64,000 nucleotides of DNA. Source: JAWXBA01 sp048499805. GTDB taxonomy: Bacteria > Gemmatimonadota > Gemmatimonadetes > Gemmatimonadales > GWC2-71-9. Below the pieces are notes generated by a model. It was not told the DNA's origin, made no database searches, and was given only the letters and a program-made list of their open reading frames with translations. The stretch spans positions 424,877-488,876 of the forward strand of contig JASNZF010000005.1 in NCBI GenBank assembly GCA_048499805.1. Reading direction: 5' to 3'. The position numbers and the translations under genes were made by a program. Of this stretch, positions 25,805-34,262 are shown one piece after another; within the stretch, counting starts at the first letter, position 1; every line of letters starts with the position of its first letter.

Positions 25805-28800
25805 CGGGGGACCTCGATCCGCACCGGATCCAGGCCAAGGCGACCCAGTTCGGCGTTCACCGGCGGCAGCAGCCGCTCCACCGCGGTCCGCATCCGGCCC
25901 ACCTGGATGTCCAGCGAGTCCGACAGGATCTGGAACACCTCGCGCGACTGGGCGGTCGGCGGCCCGTCCCCGGAGGCGACCACGCCGTAGAGGGCGGCGA
26001 TCTTGTTGTTGAGCCGGATCGGGTAGTTGAGCGGATCCTGTCCGGACTGGTTCCGCACCTGGTAGACCTCCTGCTCCACCGCGCTCAGGGCGTCGGCCAG
26101 GGCCCGGGTGCTGCGCTCCAGCGCCGCCCGCCGGGCCGCCGGGGCCTTCGCCACCCGGTCGTCCAGCGCCGCCTTGGCGGCCCGGATGTCGATCACCATC
26201 TGGTTGGCCACCGAGGTCTTGTCGCGGACCGCGATAAGCATGTCGAACTGGGCCTGGAAGTCGGCCGCGGTGGCGGTGCTGCGGGGATCCTTCCGGACCT
26301 CGAGCACCGCGGTTTCCAGCTTCTCCCCGACGGTCAGGTGCACGGTGTACTGTCCCGGGACCAGCGTCGGTCCCGCCGCCCCGCCCGCCGCCCACATGAT
26401 CATGCCCGGGAAGGTGGTCCCGCCCTCGAGCTGCAGGTTCCAGTTGAAGGTGTTGAGCCCGACGGCATTGGGCACCCGCTGGGTGAACCCGCCGCCCCCG
26501 AAGCCGCCCCGCCCGCCCCCGAACCCACCACCGCCCCCACCGGTCGCCGGGAGGGGCCGGAGCGCGGCGGGCATCACGCCAAGCGCGGTCAGGCTGTCGG
26601 CCCGCCGCCGCGCGGCCGCCGGATCGGCAGCCTGCGTGGGAGTGGCGACCGGCGGGGTGGCGTCGCTACTGAACCGCCGCACGACGGTCCCGCGCGCGTC
26701 CACGATCTCCAGGGTCAGCCGCTGGTTCGGGTTCTTGAGCCAGAACTGGATCGACGCCCCCCCCTGGCCGCGGTAGACCGGCTGTGGTGCAAACACGTGG
26801 GCGTCCTTCGCCAGGATCGCCGGGGTGACCTGGCGCAGCGTGGACAGGTTCTCCAGCACCCAGAAGGCGCGCCCGTGGGTGCCCGCCACCAGGTCGGCCT
26901 CGGTCACCGCCAGGTCGTGGACCGGCACCGGCGGCAGGTTCTTCTGGAGGCGCTGCCAATCGGCCCCGTCATTGAAGGAGACCCAGACGCCGCGCTCGGT
27001 CCCGGCGTAGAGCAGGCCGCGGCGCACCGGATCCTCCCGGATGACCCGGGTGAACTCGGTGGCGGTAATGCCCTTGTCGATCCGGGTCCAGGTTGCCCCG
27101 AAATCGGTGGTCTTCCAGAGGTAGGGGCGGAAGTCGTCCAGCTGGTAGCGGTTGCCGGCCAGGTACGCCGTCCCCGCCGCATAGCGCGAGGCCTCCAGGA
27201 TCGAGAGCCGGGTCCACTCCGGCATGTCCTTCGGGGTGACGTTGGTCCAGGTGGCCCCGTTGTCCCGGCTCAGGTGCACCAGGCCGTCGTCGGATCCGGT
27301 CCAGAGCACGCCCTTTGTCACCGGCGACTCGGCCATCGTGAAGATCGTCCCGTAGTACTCGACGCTGGTCTGGTCCTTGGTGATCGGCCCGCCGGAGGGG
27401 CCCAGGGTCCGGGGGTCGTTGCGGGTCAGGTCCCCGCTGATGATGTCGAACGACTGGCCCTCGTTGGTGGACCGGAACAGCACGTTCGCGCCGACGTACA
27501 GCACGTTCGGGTCGTGCGGCGAGATCACGATCGGGAAGGTCCACTGGAACCGGTACTTGATGTCCTCGGCGGAATGCCCCATCGGGTTCATCGGCCAGGC
27601 GGTGATGTTGCGCGTCAGCCCGGTGTGCAGGTCCCGGCGGGTCAACAGGCCGCCATAGCTCCCGGCGTAGACGATGTCCGGGTTGTCCGGCCGCACCGCG
27701 ATGTACCCCGACTCGCCCCCGCCGACATCCCAGAAATCGGCCAGGTCGGTGCTCCCCTGCGGCCGGCTCGGCATGCAGACGGTGCTGTTGTCCTGCTGCG
27801 CCCCGCAGATCCGGTACGGGAAGTGGGTCGTCGTGGTCACGTGGTAGAACTGGGCGGTCGCGTAGTCCTGGTCGGTCCAGTTGGCGCCACCGTCGGTGGA
27901 GACCGACGCGCCGCCGTCATCGGCCTCGATCATCCGCTGGTTGTTGTCGGGCGCAATCCAGAGGTCGTGGCTGTCGCCGTGCGGTGGGTTGAGCCCCTGG
28001 AAGGTCTTGCCGCCGTCTCGCGAGCGCATGAACGACACATTGCTCACGTAGACCACGTTCTCGTCCTGCGGGTCGGCGTAGATCCGGGTGTAGTACCAGG
28101 CCCGCTGGCGCAGGTTGCGATCCTCGTTGGTCTTGGTCCAGGTCGCGCCCGCATCGTCGGACCGGAACACCCCGCCGGAATCCGACTCCAGGATGGCCCA
28201 CACCCGGTTCGAGTTGGCGCCGCTCACCGAGATCCCGATGTTGCCGATCAGGCCGCGCGGCAGGCCGGGATTCCGGGTGATCTCGGTCCAGCTCCTGCCG
28301 CCGTTGGTGGACTTGAAGATCCCGCTCCCCGCACCACCGCTCACCAGCATCCATGGGGTGCGGCCCGCCTGCCAGAACGCCGCGTACAGCACCTCGGGGT
28401 TGTTGGGGTCCATCGCCAGGTCGATCGCCCCGGTCGAGTCGTTCCGGAAGAGGATCTTGTCCCAGGTCCGCCCGCCGTCCTCGGTCTTGTAGATGCCCCG
28501 GGCGCTGGTGGGCGCGAAGACGTTGCCGAGCGCGGCCACGTACGCCACATCGGGATTCCGGGGATGCACCCGGATCTTGCTGATGTAGCGGGTCTCGACC
28601 AGGCCGAGGTAGGTCCAGGTCTGGCCGGCATCGGTGGTCTTGTAGACGCCGTCGCCGTGGGAGACGTTGCCGCGGATGGCGAATTCCCCGCCGCCGACAT
28701 ACACGATGTCCGGGTTGGACGGAGCCACGGCGATCGCGCCGATCGTCCCCCCGATGTACCGGTCGCTCGCCGGCTGCCAGCTCCCACCCCCGTCGGTCGT

Positions 28801-29022
28801 CTTGAACACCCCCCCACCGGTGGTGCCCATCCAATACTCGTTGGGGCGCAGCGACGAGCCGGCCGCCGCGACCGACCGCCCCCCCCGCAACGGGCCGACA
28901 TTGCGCCAGGTGAGGGCGGCGAACGCGGCGGTATCGACCGGGCCGGCGGCCTGGGCGGAGGCGGCGGTGGCACCGGAAAGGGCCAGCGCGGCCAGGATGA
29001 GGGAACGGGTCACGGCAGACAT
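25801..29022 (-). CDS. Exported VPS10/sortilin-like ASP-box propeller protein
   Basis: This 1073-residue exported protein has a signal peptide (LILAALALSGATAASA) and then many Asp-box turns of the type S/T-x-DGG-x-T/S-W (KTTDGGGSW, KTTDAGQTW, KTEDGGRTW, STDGGANW), which build one or two large propellers. A Gly-rich stretch at about 835-850 (GGGGGGFGGGRGGFGGGG) leads into a C-terminal beta plus helical part. The family is annotated as sortilin-like or glycosyl-hydrolase-like; no catalytic residues can be assigned. An in-frame ATG at 29061 is possible, but the signal peptide fits the start at 29022. Confidence 0.88.
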   Translation of the reverse strand: MSAVTRSLILAALALSGATAASAQAAGPVDTAAFAALTWRNVGPLRGGRSVAAAGSSLRPNEYWMGTTGGGVFKTTDGGGSWQPASDRYIGGTIGAIAVAPSNPDIVYVGGGEFAIRGNVSHGDGVYKTTDAGQTWTYLGLVETRYISKIRVHPRNPDVAYVAALGNVFAPTSARGIYKTEDGGRTWDKILFRNDSTGAIDLAMDPNNPEVLYAAFWQAGRTPWMLVSGGAGSGIFKSTNGGRSWTEITRNPGLPRGLIGNIGISVSGANSNRVWAILESDSGGVFRSDDAGATWTKTNEDRNLRQRAWYYTRIYADPQDENVVYVSNVSFMRSRDGGKTFQGLNPPHGDSHDLWIAPDNNQRMIEADDGGASVSTDGGANWTDQDYATAQFYHVTTTTHFPYRICGAQQDNSTVCMPSRPQGSTDLADFWDVGGGESGYIAVRPDNPDIVYAGSYGGLLTRRDLHTGLTRNITAWPMNPMGHSAEDIKYRFQWTFPIVISPHDPNVLYVGANVLFRSTNEGQSFDIISGDLTRNDPRTLGPSGGPITKDQTSVEYYGTIFTMAESPVTKGVLWTGSDDGLVHLSRDNGATWTNVTPKDMPEWTRLSILEASRYAAGTAYLAGNRYQLDDFRPYLWKTTDFGATWTRIDKGITATEFTRVIREDPVRRGLLYAGTERGVWVSFNDGADWQRLQKNLPPVPVHDLAVTEADLVAGTHGRAFWVLENLSTLRQVTPAILAKDAHVFAPQPVYRGQGGASIQFWLKNPNQRLTLEIVDARGTVVRRFSSDATPPVATPTQAADPAAARRRADSLTALGVMPAALRPLPATGGGGGGFGGGRGGFGGGGFTQRVPNAVGLNTFNWNLQLEGGTTFPGMIMWAAGGAAGPTLVPGQYTVHLTVGEKLETAVLEVRKDPRSTATAADFQAQFDMLIAVRDKTSVANQMVIDIRAAKAALDDRVAKAPAARRAALERSTRALADALSAVEQEVYQVRNQSGQDPLNYPIRLNNKIAALYGVVASGDGPPTAQSREVFQILSDSLDIQVGRMRTAVERLLPPVNAELGRLGLDPVRIEVPR

Positions 29023-29115
29023 GGGACGCCCAGGGATGAGGGACAGGTGATGGGGGTACATCGGTAAGATACGGTCAACCGCGGCGAGGGGGGAGCGGGC
29101 CAGCCCCGGGACGGT

Positions 29116-30057
29116 CTACAGCTTGCGAAGCCGGACCTGCCGGACCCGGTGGTCGGCACCCTTCTCGAGGATCAGGGTCGCTCGCTCGCGGGTGGGGAGG
29201 ATGTTCTCGCGGAGGTTGAGCCCGTTGATCTCGGTCCACACCCGCGCGGCCATCGCCACCGCTTCCTCATGGCTCAGTTCGGCGAATCGATGGAAATAGG
29301 AGTGCGGATCCCGGAACACCGTGTCACGCAGCGCCAGGAACCGGTCGGTGAACCACTGCTCCACGTCCCGCTCCTCGGCGTCGACATAGATCCCGAAATC
29401 GAAATAGTCGCTCACGAACATTCGGGCCCGGTCCCCCCCGCCGTCGCCGGTCTGGAGGACGTTGAGCCCCTCCACGATGACGATGTCCGGCCGACGGACC
29501 ACCAGCGACTCGTTGGGTACGATGTCGTAGCTCACATGCGAGTAAACCGGCGCCCGCACCTCGGCCTCCCCGGCCTTCACCGCGGCCATGAACTGCAGCA
29601 GCGCCCGGTGGTCGTAGCTCTCCGGGAACCCCTTCCGCTGCATCAGGCCGCGCTCTTCCAGCACCCGGTTGGGGTGGAGGAACCCGTCGGTGGTCACCAG
29701 GTCCACCTTGGGGTGATTCGGCCACCGCGCCAGCAGGGCCTGCAGCAGCCGGGCCGTGGTGCTCTTCCCCACCGCGACGCTGCCGCCGATCCCGATCACG
29801 AACGGCACCTTGGCCGTCAGCTGGCCCAGGAAGGTCGCGCTGGCGGCGTGGAGGCCCTGGGTCGCCACCACGTAGAGATTGAGCAGCCGGGAGAGCGGCA
29901 GGTAGATCTCCGCCACCTCCTCCAGCGAGACCTTGTCATTCAGGCCCCGCAGCCGGTCCAGTTCCTCCTCCGTCAACGTCAACGGGGTAGCCGCACGCAG
30001 CCGCCCCCACTCGAGGTGGCTGAAGACCTGGTAGGGGGACAGATCCGAGGGGGGCAT
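29116..30057 (-). CDS. coaA: Type I pantothenate kinase
   Basis: CoaA phosphorylates pantothenate with ATP, the first step of coenzyme A synthesis. The 313 residues match the E. coli length (316). The P-loop GIGGSVAVGKSTTARLL is at about residues 80-96. DLVTTDGFLHPN and QRKGFPESYD are family blocks that shape the active site. TATCTT lies exactly six bases before the ATG, so the mRNA should be leaderless. The repeat arm at 30070 begins just upstream. Confidence 0.95.
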   Translation of the reverse strand: MPPSDLSPYQVFSHLEWGRLRAATPLTLTEEELDRLRGLNDKVSLEEVAEIYLPLSRLLNLYVVATQGLHAASATFLGQLTAKVPFVIGIGGSVAVGKSTTARLLQALLARWPNHPKVDLVTTDGFLHPNRVLEERGLMQRKGFPESYDHRALLQFMAAVKAGEAEVRAPVYSHVSYDIVPNESLVVRRPDIVIVEGLNVLQTGDGGGDRARMFVSDYFDFGIYVDAEERDVEQWFTDRFLALRDTVFRDPHSYFHRFAELSHEEAVAMAARVWTEINGLNLRENILPTRERATLILEKGADHRVRQVRLRKL

Positions 30058-30067
30058 GGCTGGAAGA

Positions 30068-30300
30068 TAGCAAGAAGGGAGAAGGGAGAAGGGAGAAGCG
30101 GAGAAGCGGAGAAGCGGAGAAGCGGAGAGGGTGAAAGGAGAGTGGTGCGGCAAGTGGCGGGAACTGGCGGCCGGGTGGAATGCCACCCCATCTCCTGGCG
30201 TGCCCCACCCCTCTTCCGCTTCCCGCTCCTCTTCGTCCTCTCACCTCTCACCTCTCACCTCTTAGCTCCCCCCTTCTCCCTTCTCACTTCTCGCTTCCCA
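30068..30300. repeat. GAGAAGG/GAGAAGC repeats with opposing TCTCACC arm
   Basis: The left arm (30072-30130) has three GGGAGAA and four GCGGAGAA units. The right arm (30236-30300) has three CTCTCAC units, then TTCTCCC and TTCTCAC. About 105 bp separate them. The right arm extends into the last codons of phhA (…LGSEK). The spacer shows no ORF. Confidence 0.75.
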
Positions 30301-30979
30301 GCAACTCCTCGAACCCATCCACCACAAAGAGCACCGGCTGGATGTCGTCGATGCGGAAATCCTGCGCCATCACCGCGGTCCGGCTGAACGGGCGCCGGTC
30401 GCAATTCGGCCCGAGCGCGTTGGCGGCGTCCTTCGCCGAGGAGATGAGTCCACTGCCGTAGATCCGGATCTCCCCCTCCTCGCGGACCAGGCCGAACTCG
30501 ACCGTGAACCAGAACAACCGGGTGTAGCCCTCCAGGTCCTGCGGCGTCGCCGCCGTGGAGGCGCGGGCTCCAAAGTCCTGCAGGAAATCAGCGAAGGCCG
30601 GGTCCGCATGCAGCGGCACATGCCCGAACACGTCATGGAAGATGTCCGGTTCCGGGAGGTAGTCGAGCTGCTCGGGCGGGCGGACCGTGATCGTGGTCGG
30701 GAACTCCCGTCGCGCCAGCGAGGCGAAGAATTCCGCCGCCGGCAGGAAGCCCCCCACCGGCACCGCCCGCCACCCGGTGCGGGGTGCCAGGCGGCGGTTC
30801 ACCTCGTCCAGGTCGGGTACCCGGTCCTCGCGCAGCCCGATGGCCTCGGCCCCCCGCAGGAAGCGGCGGCTCGCCGTGCCCCGGAGGGTCGCCATGCGAC
30901 GACGGTAGAGCGTGGCCCAGACCTGGTGATCGGTGGCGGTGTAGGTGGACCATTCCTGCGCAATCTGGGCGGCCTGCAT
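30284..30979 (-). CDS. phhA: Phenylalanine 4-hydroxylase
   Basis: This Fe(II)- and tetrahydropterin-dependent enzyme turns Phe into Tyr. The 231 residues form the catalytic domain only, a little shorter than Pseudomonas PhhA (about 262). The iron ligands are the two His of HDVFGHVPL and the Glu of FTVEFGL. PDLDEVNRRLAPRTGW is the conserved N-terminal block. The gene lies 25 bases after an intrinsic terminator and a Tyr-rich leader ORF, so its expression is probably set by tyrosine supply. Pterin genes are at 44974-45904. Confidence 0.95.
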   Translation of the reverse strand: MQAAQIAQEWSTYTATDHQVWATLYRRRMATLRGTASRRFLRGAEAIGLREDRVPDLDEVNRRLAPRTGWRAVPVGGFLPAAEFFASLARREFPTTITVRPPEQLDYLPEPDIFHDVFGHVPLHADPAFADFLQDFGARASTAATPQDLEGYTRLFWFTVEFGLVREEGEIRIYGSGLISSAKDAANALGPNCDRRPFSRTAVMAQDFRIDDIQPVLFVVDGFEELLGSEK

Positions 30980-31003
30980 GGGGGGGCTCCGGATCAGGGG
31001 GAC

Positions 31004-31039
31004 AACAAAAAAGCGGCCCGTGAAGACTCACGGACCGCT
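31004..31039 (-). terminator. Intrinsic terminator of the phhA attenuator
   Basis: On the minus strand AGCGGTCCGTGA (31039-31028) pairs with TCACGGGCCGCT (31023-31012) across a GTCT loop. The 12-bp stem has one G-U pair and is followed at once by a run of T (31011-31007). This is a textbook Rho-independent terminator placed between the leader peptide and phhA. Its 5' arm can instead pair with 31087-31096. Confidence 0.9.
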
Positions 31040-31062
31040 CGGGAAGACTGGGGACGTTGGCG

Positions 31063-31143
31063 CTAGTTGCGCTGACGGCTCCGCCTGCGGCCCGTGCTGC
31101 GGGTCGCGTAGTAATAGCTCGAGGTCGTCAGTGCGTGGCGCAT
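31063..31143 (-). CDS. Tyr-rich leader peptide of phhA
   Basis: The 26-codon ORF encodes MRHALTTSSYYYATRS followed by an Arg-rich end. Codons 10-12 are TAT TAC TAC, three tyrosines in a row at 31116-31108. The enzyme encoded downstream makes tyrosine, so these are the control codons expected of an attenuator. Twelve bases after the last Tyr codon lies CACGGGCCGC (31096-31087), identical to the terminator 3' arm and thus able to capture the terminator 5' arm. Its ATG falls six bases after TATGAT, so the leader mRNA probably begins at AUG. Confidence 0.85.
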   Translation of the reverse strand: MRHALTTSSYYYATRSTGRRRSRQRN

Positions 31144-31149
31144 CGCTCC

Positions 31150-31179
31150 ATCATAAGCGAGGCAAACGCCGTTCGGCAA
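31150..31179 (-). promoter_or_regulatory. Promoter of the phhA leader
   Basis: The -35 TTGCCG (31179-31174) and -10 TATGAT (31155-31150) are separated by 18 bp. The start point expected six bases further on is the A of the leader ATG at 31143. Confidence 0.75.
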
Positions 31180-31203
31180 GTTCGTGTTCCCCCTCTCACC
31201 CAA

Positions 31204-31300
31204 CAGCATGCATTACCCCCCAGTCCCTGGTCCCTAGTCCCTAGTCCCTAGTCCCTAGTCCCTAGTCCCTAGCTCCCCTTCCCCATTCGCCATTCCCAGT
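31204..31300. repeat. GTCCCTA heptad tandem repeat
   Basis: From about 31220 to 31272 the sequence repeats GTCCCTA seven or so times (one GTCCCTG at the start), followed by looser CCCC/TTCCC units to about 31304. It lies between the phhA promoter and the 3' end of the FtsX permease gene. No purine-rich opposite arm is visible here. Confidence 0.8.
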
Positions 31301-31306
31301 CCCCCA

Positions 31307-33703
31307 CTACTCCGCCCGCAACGCCACGATCGGATCCACCGCGGTGGCCCGGCGGGCGGGGATGATGCTGGCGGCAATCGCCGCCGAGGCCAGGGTCAGC
31401 GTCACCCCGGCAAAGATCAATGGATCAAAGGCGCTGACACCGTAGAGGAAGGTGGCGAGACCCCGGGTGGCGGCGGCCGCCAGGGCCAACCCGATCACCG
31501 CACCGATGCCGGTCAACAGGGCCCCCTGCCTGAGCACCAGCCGGAGGATATCCGGGTTCTGCGCACCCAGTGCCCGGCGGATCCCCATTTCCTGGGTGCG
31601 TTGGCTCACCGAATACGCCATCACCCCGTAGACGCCGAGCACCGCCAGCAGGAGGGCCATGGCACCGAAAACCCCGAGCAGCTTGCCCATGACCGTCTCT
31701 CCCGACATCTCCTCCGCCACATGCTGCGCCATGCTTTGCAGGAAGTAGACCGGCTGGGCGGGGGCCACCTCCCGGGCCACCGCCCGCACCCCGTCGGCCA
31801 GCAGCAGGGGGTCGTCGGTGGTGCGCACGACGAAGGACAGCCCCCGGGCCAGTCGCTGGGTGGCCGGCCAGAACATCATGTGGGGGATCTCGTCCTCCGG
31901 ACCGAACTCCCGGGTGTCCCGCACCACGCCGACAATCTCCCGCGGCCCGCTCGAGAAGACCAGGCGCTTCCCGATCGCGGAGGTCTCCGGCCAGAGGTGG
32001 CGCGCCATCGCCTGGTTGATCATCATCACCGGGACGGCATCCGCGCGGTCGAGGGCGGTGAACTCGCGCCCCTCCACCACCGCCGACCGCATCGTCGAGA
32101 AATACCCCGGCAGCACCAGCCGATATTGGGCCACGGGACGCTCCCCCTCGGTCGCGGGGGGACGTCCCTCCACCTCGTAGTAGGTGCCGGTGCCCCCGGC
32201 CATCGGGAGGATGCTGGTCGCGCTCGCCTCCACCACTCCCGGCAGCGCGGCGATCCCCGCCACCAGTGCCTCCTGGACCCCGATGGTGCGGGCCGTGTCG
32301 GGGTACTCGCTCTCCACCAGCGTCATCCGGAACATCAGCAGGTTGGACTTGTCGAAGCCGAGGTCCACCCGGGTCAGGCCGAGCGAGGCCTTGACCAGGA
32401 GCCCGGCCGAGATCAGCAGCACCAGCGCCAGGGCGATCTCCCCCATCACCAGGCTGCTCCGGAGCCGGCCGTGCTTGAGGCCCACCGATCCCGTTCGTCC
32501 GCCGTCGCGCAGCCCGCCGCTCAGGTCTCCACCGGTCCCCTGGAGCGCCGGGGCCGTGCCGAAGACCAGACCACACCCTGCCGTCAGGAACAGCGCGTAG
32601 AGGAGGACCCGCCCATCCAGTGCAACCTGATCCAGGCGCAGCATGTCCGACGGGACGACTGACACCAACATCTGGATGCCCCAGATGGAGAGCAGGATCC
32701 CGATCGCTCCGCCCAGCAGCGCCAGGACCATGCTCTCGGTGAGCAGCTGGCGCACCAGCCGCCACCGCCCCGCGCCCATGGCCGCGCGCACGGCCAGCTC
32801 GCGCTCCCGACCGGCCCCGCGTGCCAGCAGCAGGTTGGCGACATTGGCACAGGCGATGAGCAACACGAAGCCCACCGCCACCATCGTGATGATCGCCGCC
32901 TGACGTGGCTCACTCGGGATCAGTTCGTCGTAGAGGGTGTTGGCACGGGCCGACATCCCGGCGTTGGTCACCGGATACCCTTCCTCGAGGCGCCTCGCCA
33001 CGGCCTTGACCTCGGCGTCCACGGCGGCCAGGCTCTGCCCGGTCCGCATCCGGCCCACGACCTGGATGAACCGCGACTCGCGTTCGCTGTTGAAGTCACG
33101 GGGAAACGGGACCCAGAAATCCTGGCGCTGGTCGGGGAACATGAACGCCTCCCGCATCACCCCGACGACGAGGAACGGCTCGCCGCTGAGCAGCAGGGTC
33201 TGGCCCACGATACCGGAGTCGGCATCGAACCGGCGATTCCAAAAGCGTTCAGACAGGATGACCACGCGATCCTGCCCCGGCTCGGCCTCGTCCTCCCGGA
33301 ACAGGCGCCCAGTCACCAAAGTCGCCCCAAGCATCGGGAGGCCGGACGGCGAGACCCGCGTACCCTGCATCCGCTCCGGACGATCGGGATCGCTCAGGTT
33401 GTACGATGCCCCCGTGAAGGCGGCGATATCCACGGTCTGCAGTTGTTCCCGCCAGTCCTGGAAGTCGGGCACCGAGACACTGCTCTCATCCCACCCGCGC
33501 GTCGGGTTGGTTGACCAGAGCTGCACCACCCGGTCGGCCTCGGGATACGGAAGGGGACGCAACATGAGGATGTCGACGCCGGCAAACATCGTCACGTTGA
33601 CGGCGATCCCGAGGCCGAGCGAGAGCGAGGCGACGAGCAGCAGCCCCGGGGACTGCCGGAGCGACCGGAAGGCGTAGCGCAGGTCCGCCATGAGCAGAGA
33701 CAT
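31307..33703 (-). CDS. ADOP-family FtsX/MacB-like permease
   Basis: This 798-residue inner-membrane permease has the duplicated FtsX architecture. Helix 1 (LLLVASLSLGLGIAVNVTMF) is followed by a periplasmic MacB-core domain (about 60-265), three helices (IITMVAVGFVLLIACANVANLLLARG and two more), a second helix 1 (MGEIALALVLLISAGLLVKA), a second core domain, and three final helices. LLARGAGRERELAVRAAMGA and QRTQEMGIRRALGAQNPDIL are FtsX signatures. No ATPase or PadR gene is adjacent. A second ATG lies at 33691 (MADLRYAFR). Confidence 0.92.
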   Translation of the reverse strand: MSLLMADLRYAFRSLRQSPGLLLVASLSLGLGIAVNVTMFAGVDILMLRPLPYPEADRVVQLWSTNPTRGWDESSVSVPDFQDWREQLQTVDIAAFTGASYNLSDPDRPERMQGTRVSPSGLPMLGATLVTGRLFREDEAEPGQDRVVILSERFWNRRFDADSGIVGQTLLLSGEPFLVVGVMREAFMFPDQRQDFWVPFPRDFNSERESRFIQVVGRMRTGQSLAAVDAEVKAVARRLEEGYPVTNAGMSARANTLYDELIPSEPRQAAIITMVAVGFVLLIACANVANLLLARGAGRERELAVRAAMGAGRWRLVRQLLTESMVLALLGGAIGILLSIWGIQMLVSVVPSDMLRLDQVALDGRVLLYALFLTAGCGLVFGTAPALQGTGGDLSGGLRDGGRTGSVGLKHGRLRSSLVMGEIALALVLLISAGLLVKASLGLTRVDLGFDKSNLLMFRMTLVESEYPDTARTIGVQEALVAGIAALPGVVEASATSILPMAGGTGTYYEVEGRPPATEGERPVAQYRLVLPGYFSTMRSAVVEGREFTALDRADAVPVMMINQAMARHLWPETSAIGKRLVFSSGPREIVGVVRDTREFGPEDEIPHMMFWPATQRLARGLSFVVRTTDDPLLLADGVRAVAREVAPAQPVYFLQSMAQHVAEEMSGETVMGKLLGVFGAMALLLAVLGVYGVMAYSVSQRTQEMGIRRALGAQNPDILRLVLRQGALLTGIGAVIGLALAAAATRGLATFLYGVSAFDPLIFAGVTLTLASAAIAASIIPARRATAVDPIVALRAE

Positions 33704-33987
33704 GGTTACCGCCCTGGACCAGAAGGGAAGCAGCGGGGAAGTTGTCCCTCCCTACGACTCGCCGAAATGTCGAGTTTCACGATGGAACAACCCAGCACCA
33801 TCAAGGATTGGATACTTCCGGGCGTGCCCGCGTTGGCAACCGGAGCTGCACGACTCGCCCCAGTCCCCATCCACCCCTTCCCATTCCCTGGTCCCCAGTC
33901 CCTAGTCCCCAGTCCCCAGTCCCAAGTCCCTAGCCCCATCCTGCAACCATTTCGCCGATCGCCGCATCCAACTGGGTGACTCGAACG
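33704..33987. repeat. Intergenic region with CCCAGTCCC/TAGTCCC repeats
   Basis: From about 33858 to 33945 there are nine or so units of the CCAGTCC/CTAGTCC type. The rest of the gap (33704-33857) holds no convincing ORF; it should contain the promoter of the minus-strand permease. No promoter was located with confidence. Confidence 0.6.
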
Positions 33988-34203
33988 ATGGCGGAGACGA
34001 TGGTCATGCTGCGCACCCAGAAGCCGGTGATCACCTACGAGGTCTATGACGATCAGGGCCGCTCGGTCGGGTGCGTCATCCTCCCCCGCAGCCCGCGGGT
34101 GGTCGGGCCCCGCGAGGGCACGGTCCTGTTGCGACGGTCCACACCCACACCGCGCCCGGTCACCCGAACGAGTGCCGGGTCGGAGCAGCGCAAGGCATCC
34201 TGA
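33988..34203 (+). CDS. Small hypothetical protein
   Basis: The ORF gives 71 codons (starts also possible at 34000 and 34006, the former after GGAGACG). The central part (PVITYEVYDDQGRSVGCVIL) looks like a real beta-rich domain, followed by an Arg/Thr-rich tail. It lies 59 bp upstream of the transglycosylase gene. I do not recognise it, and coding status is uncertain. Confidence 0.4.
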   Translation: MAETMVMLRTQKPVITYEVYDDQGRSVGCVILPRSPRVVGPREGTVLLRRSTPTPRPVTRTSAGSEQRKAS

Positions 34204-34250
34204 GCTCGCCCCAGTCCCCCGGCCGCGTCCGCGGCCGGGTGTGGTCCCGC

Positions 34251-34262
34251 TATAATCCGAGC
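34251..34262 (+). promoter_or_regulatory. -10 element for a leaderless start
   Basis: A perfect TATAAT (34251-34256) is followed by six bases and the ATG of the transglycosylase gene. No good -35 is seen. Confidence 0.65.

Noticed and set aside
31144..31155. Alternative leader ORF beginning at the ATGATGG before the phhA leader
   Set aside because: It lies within or upstream of the expected start point, ends after eight codons and contains no Tyr codons.
31220..31272. CRISPR-like array made of GTCCCTA units
   Set aside because: Units are 7 nt and contiguous with no spacers, and no cas genes are present.
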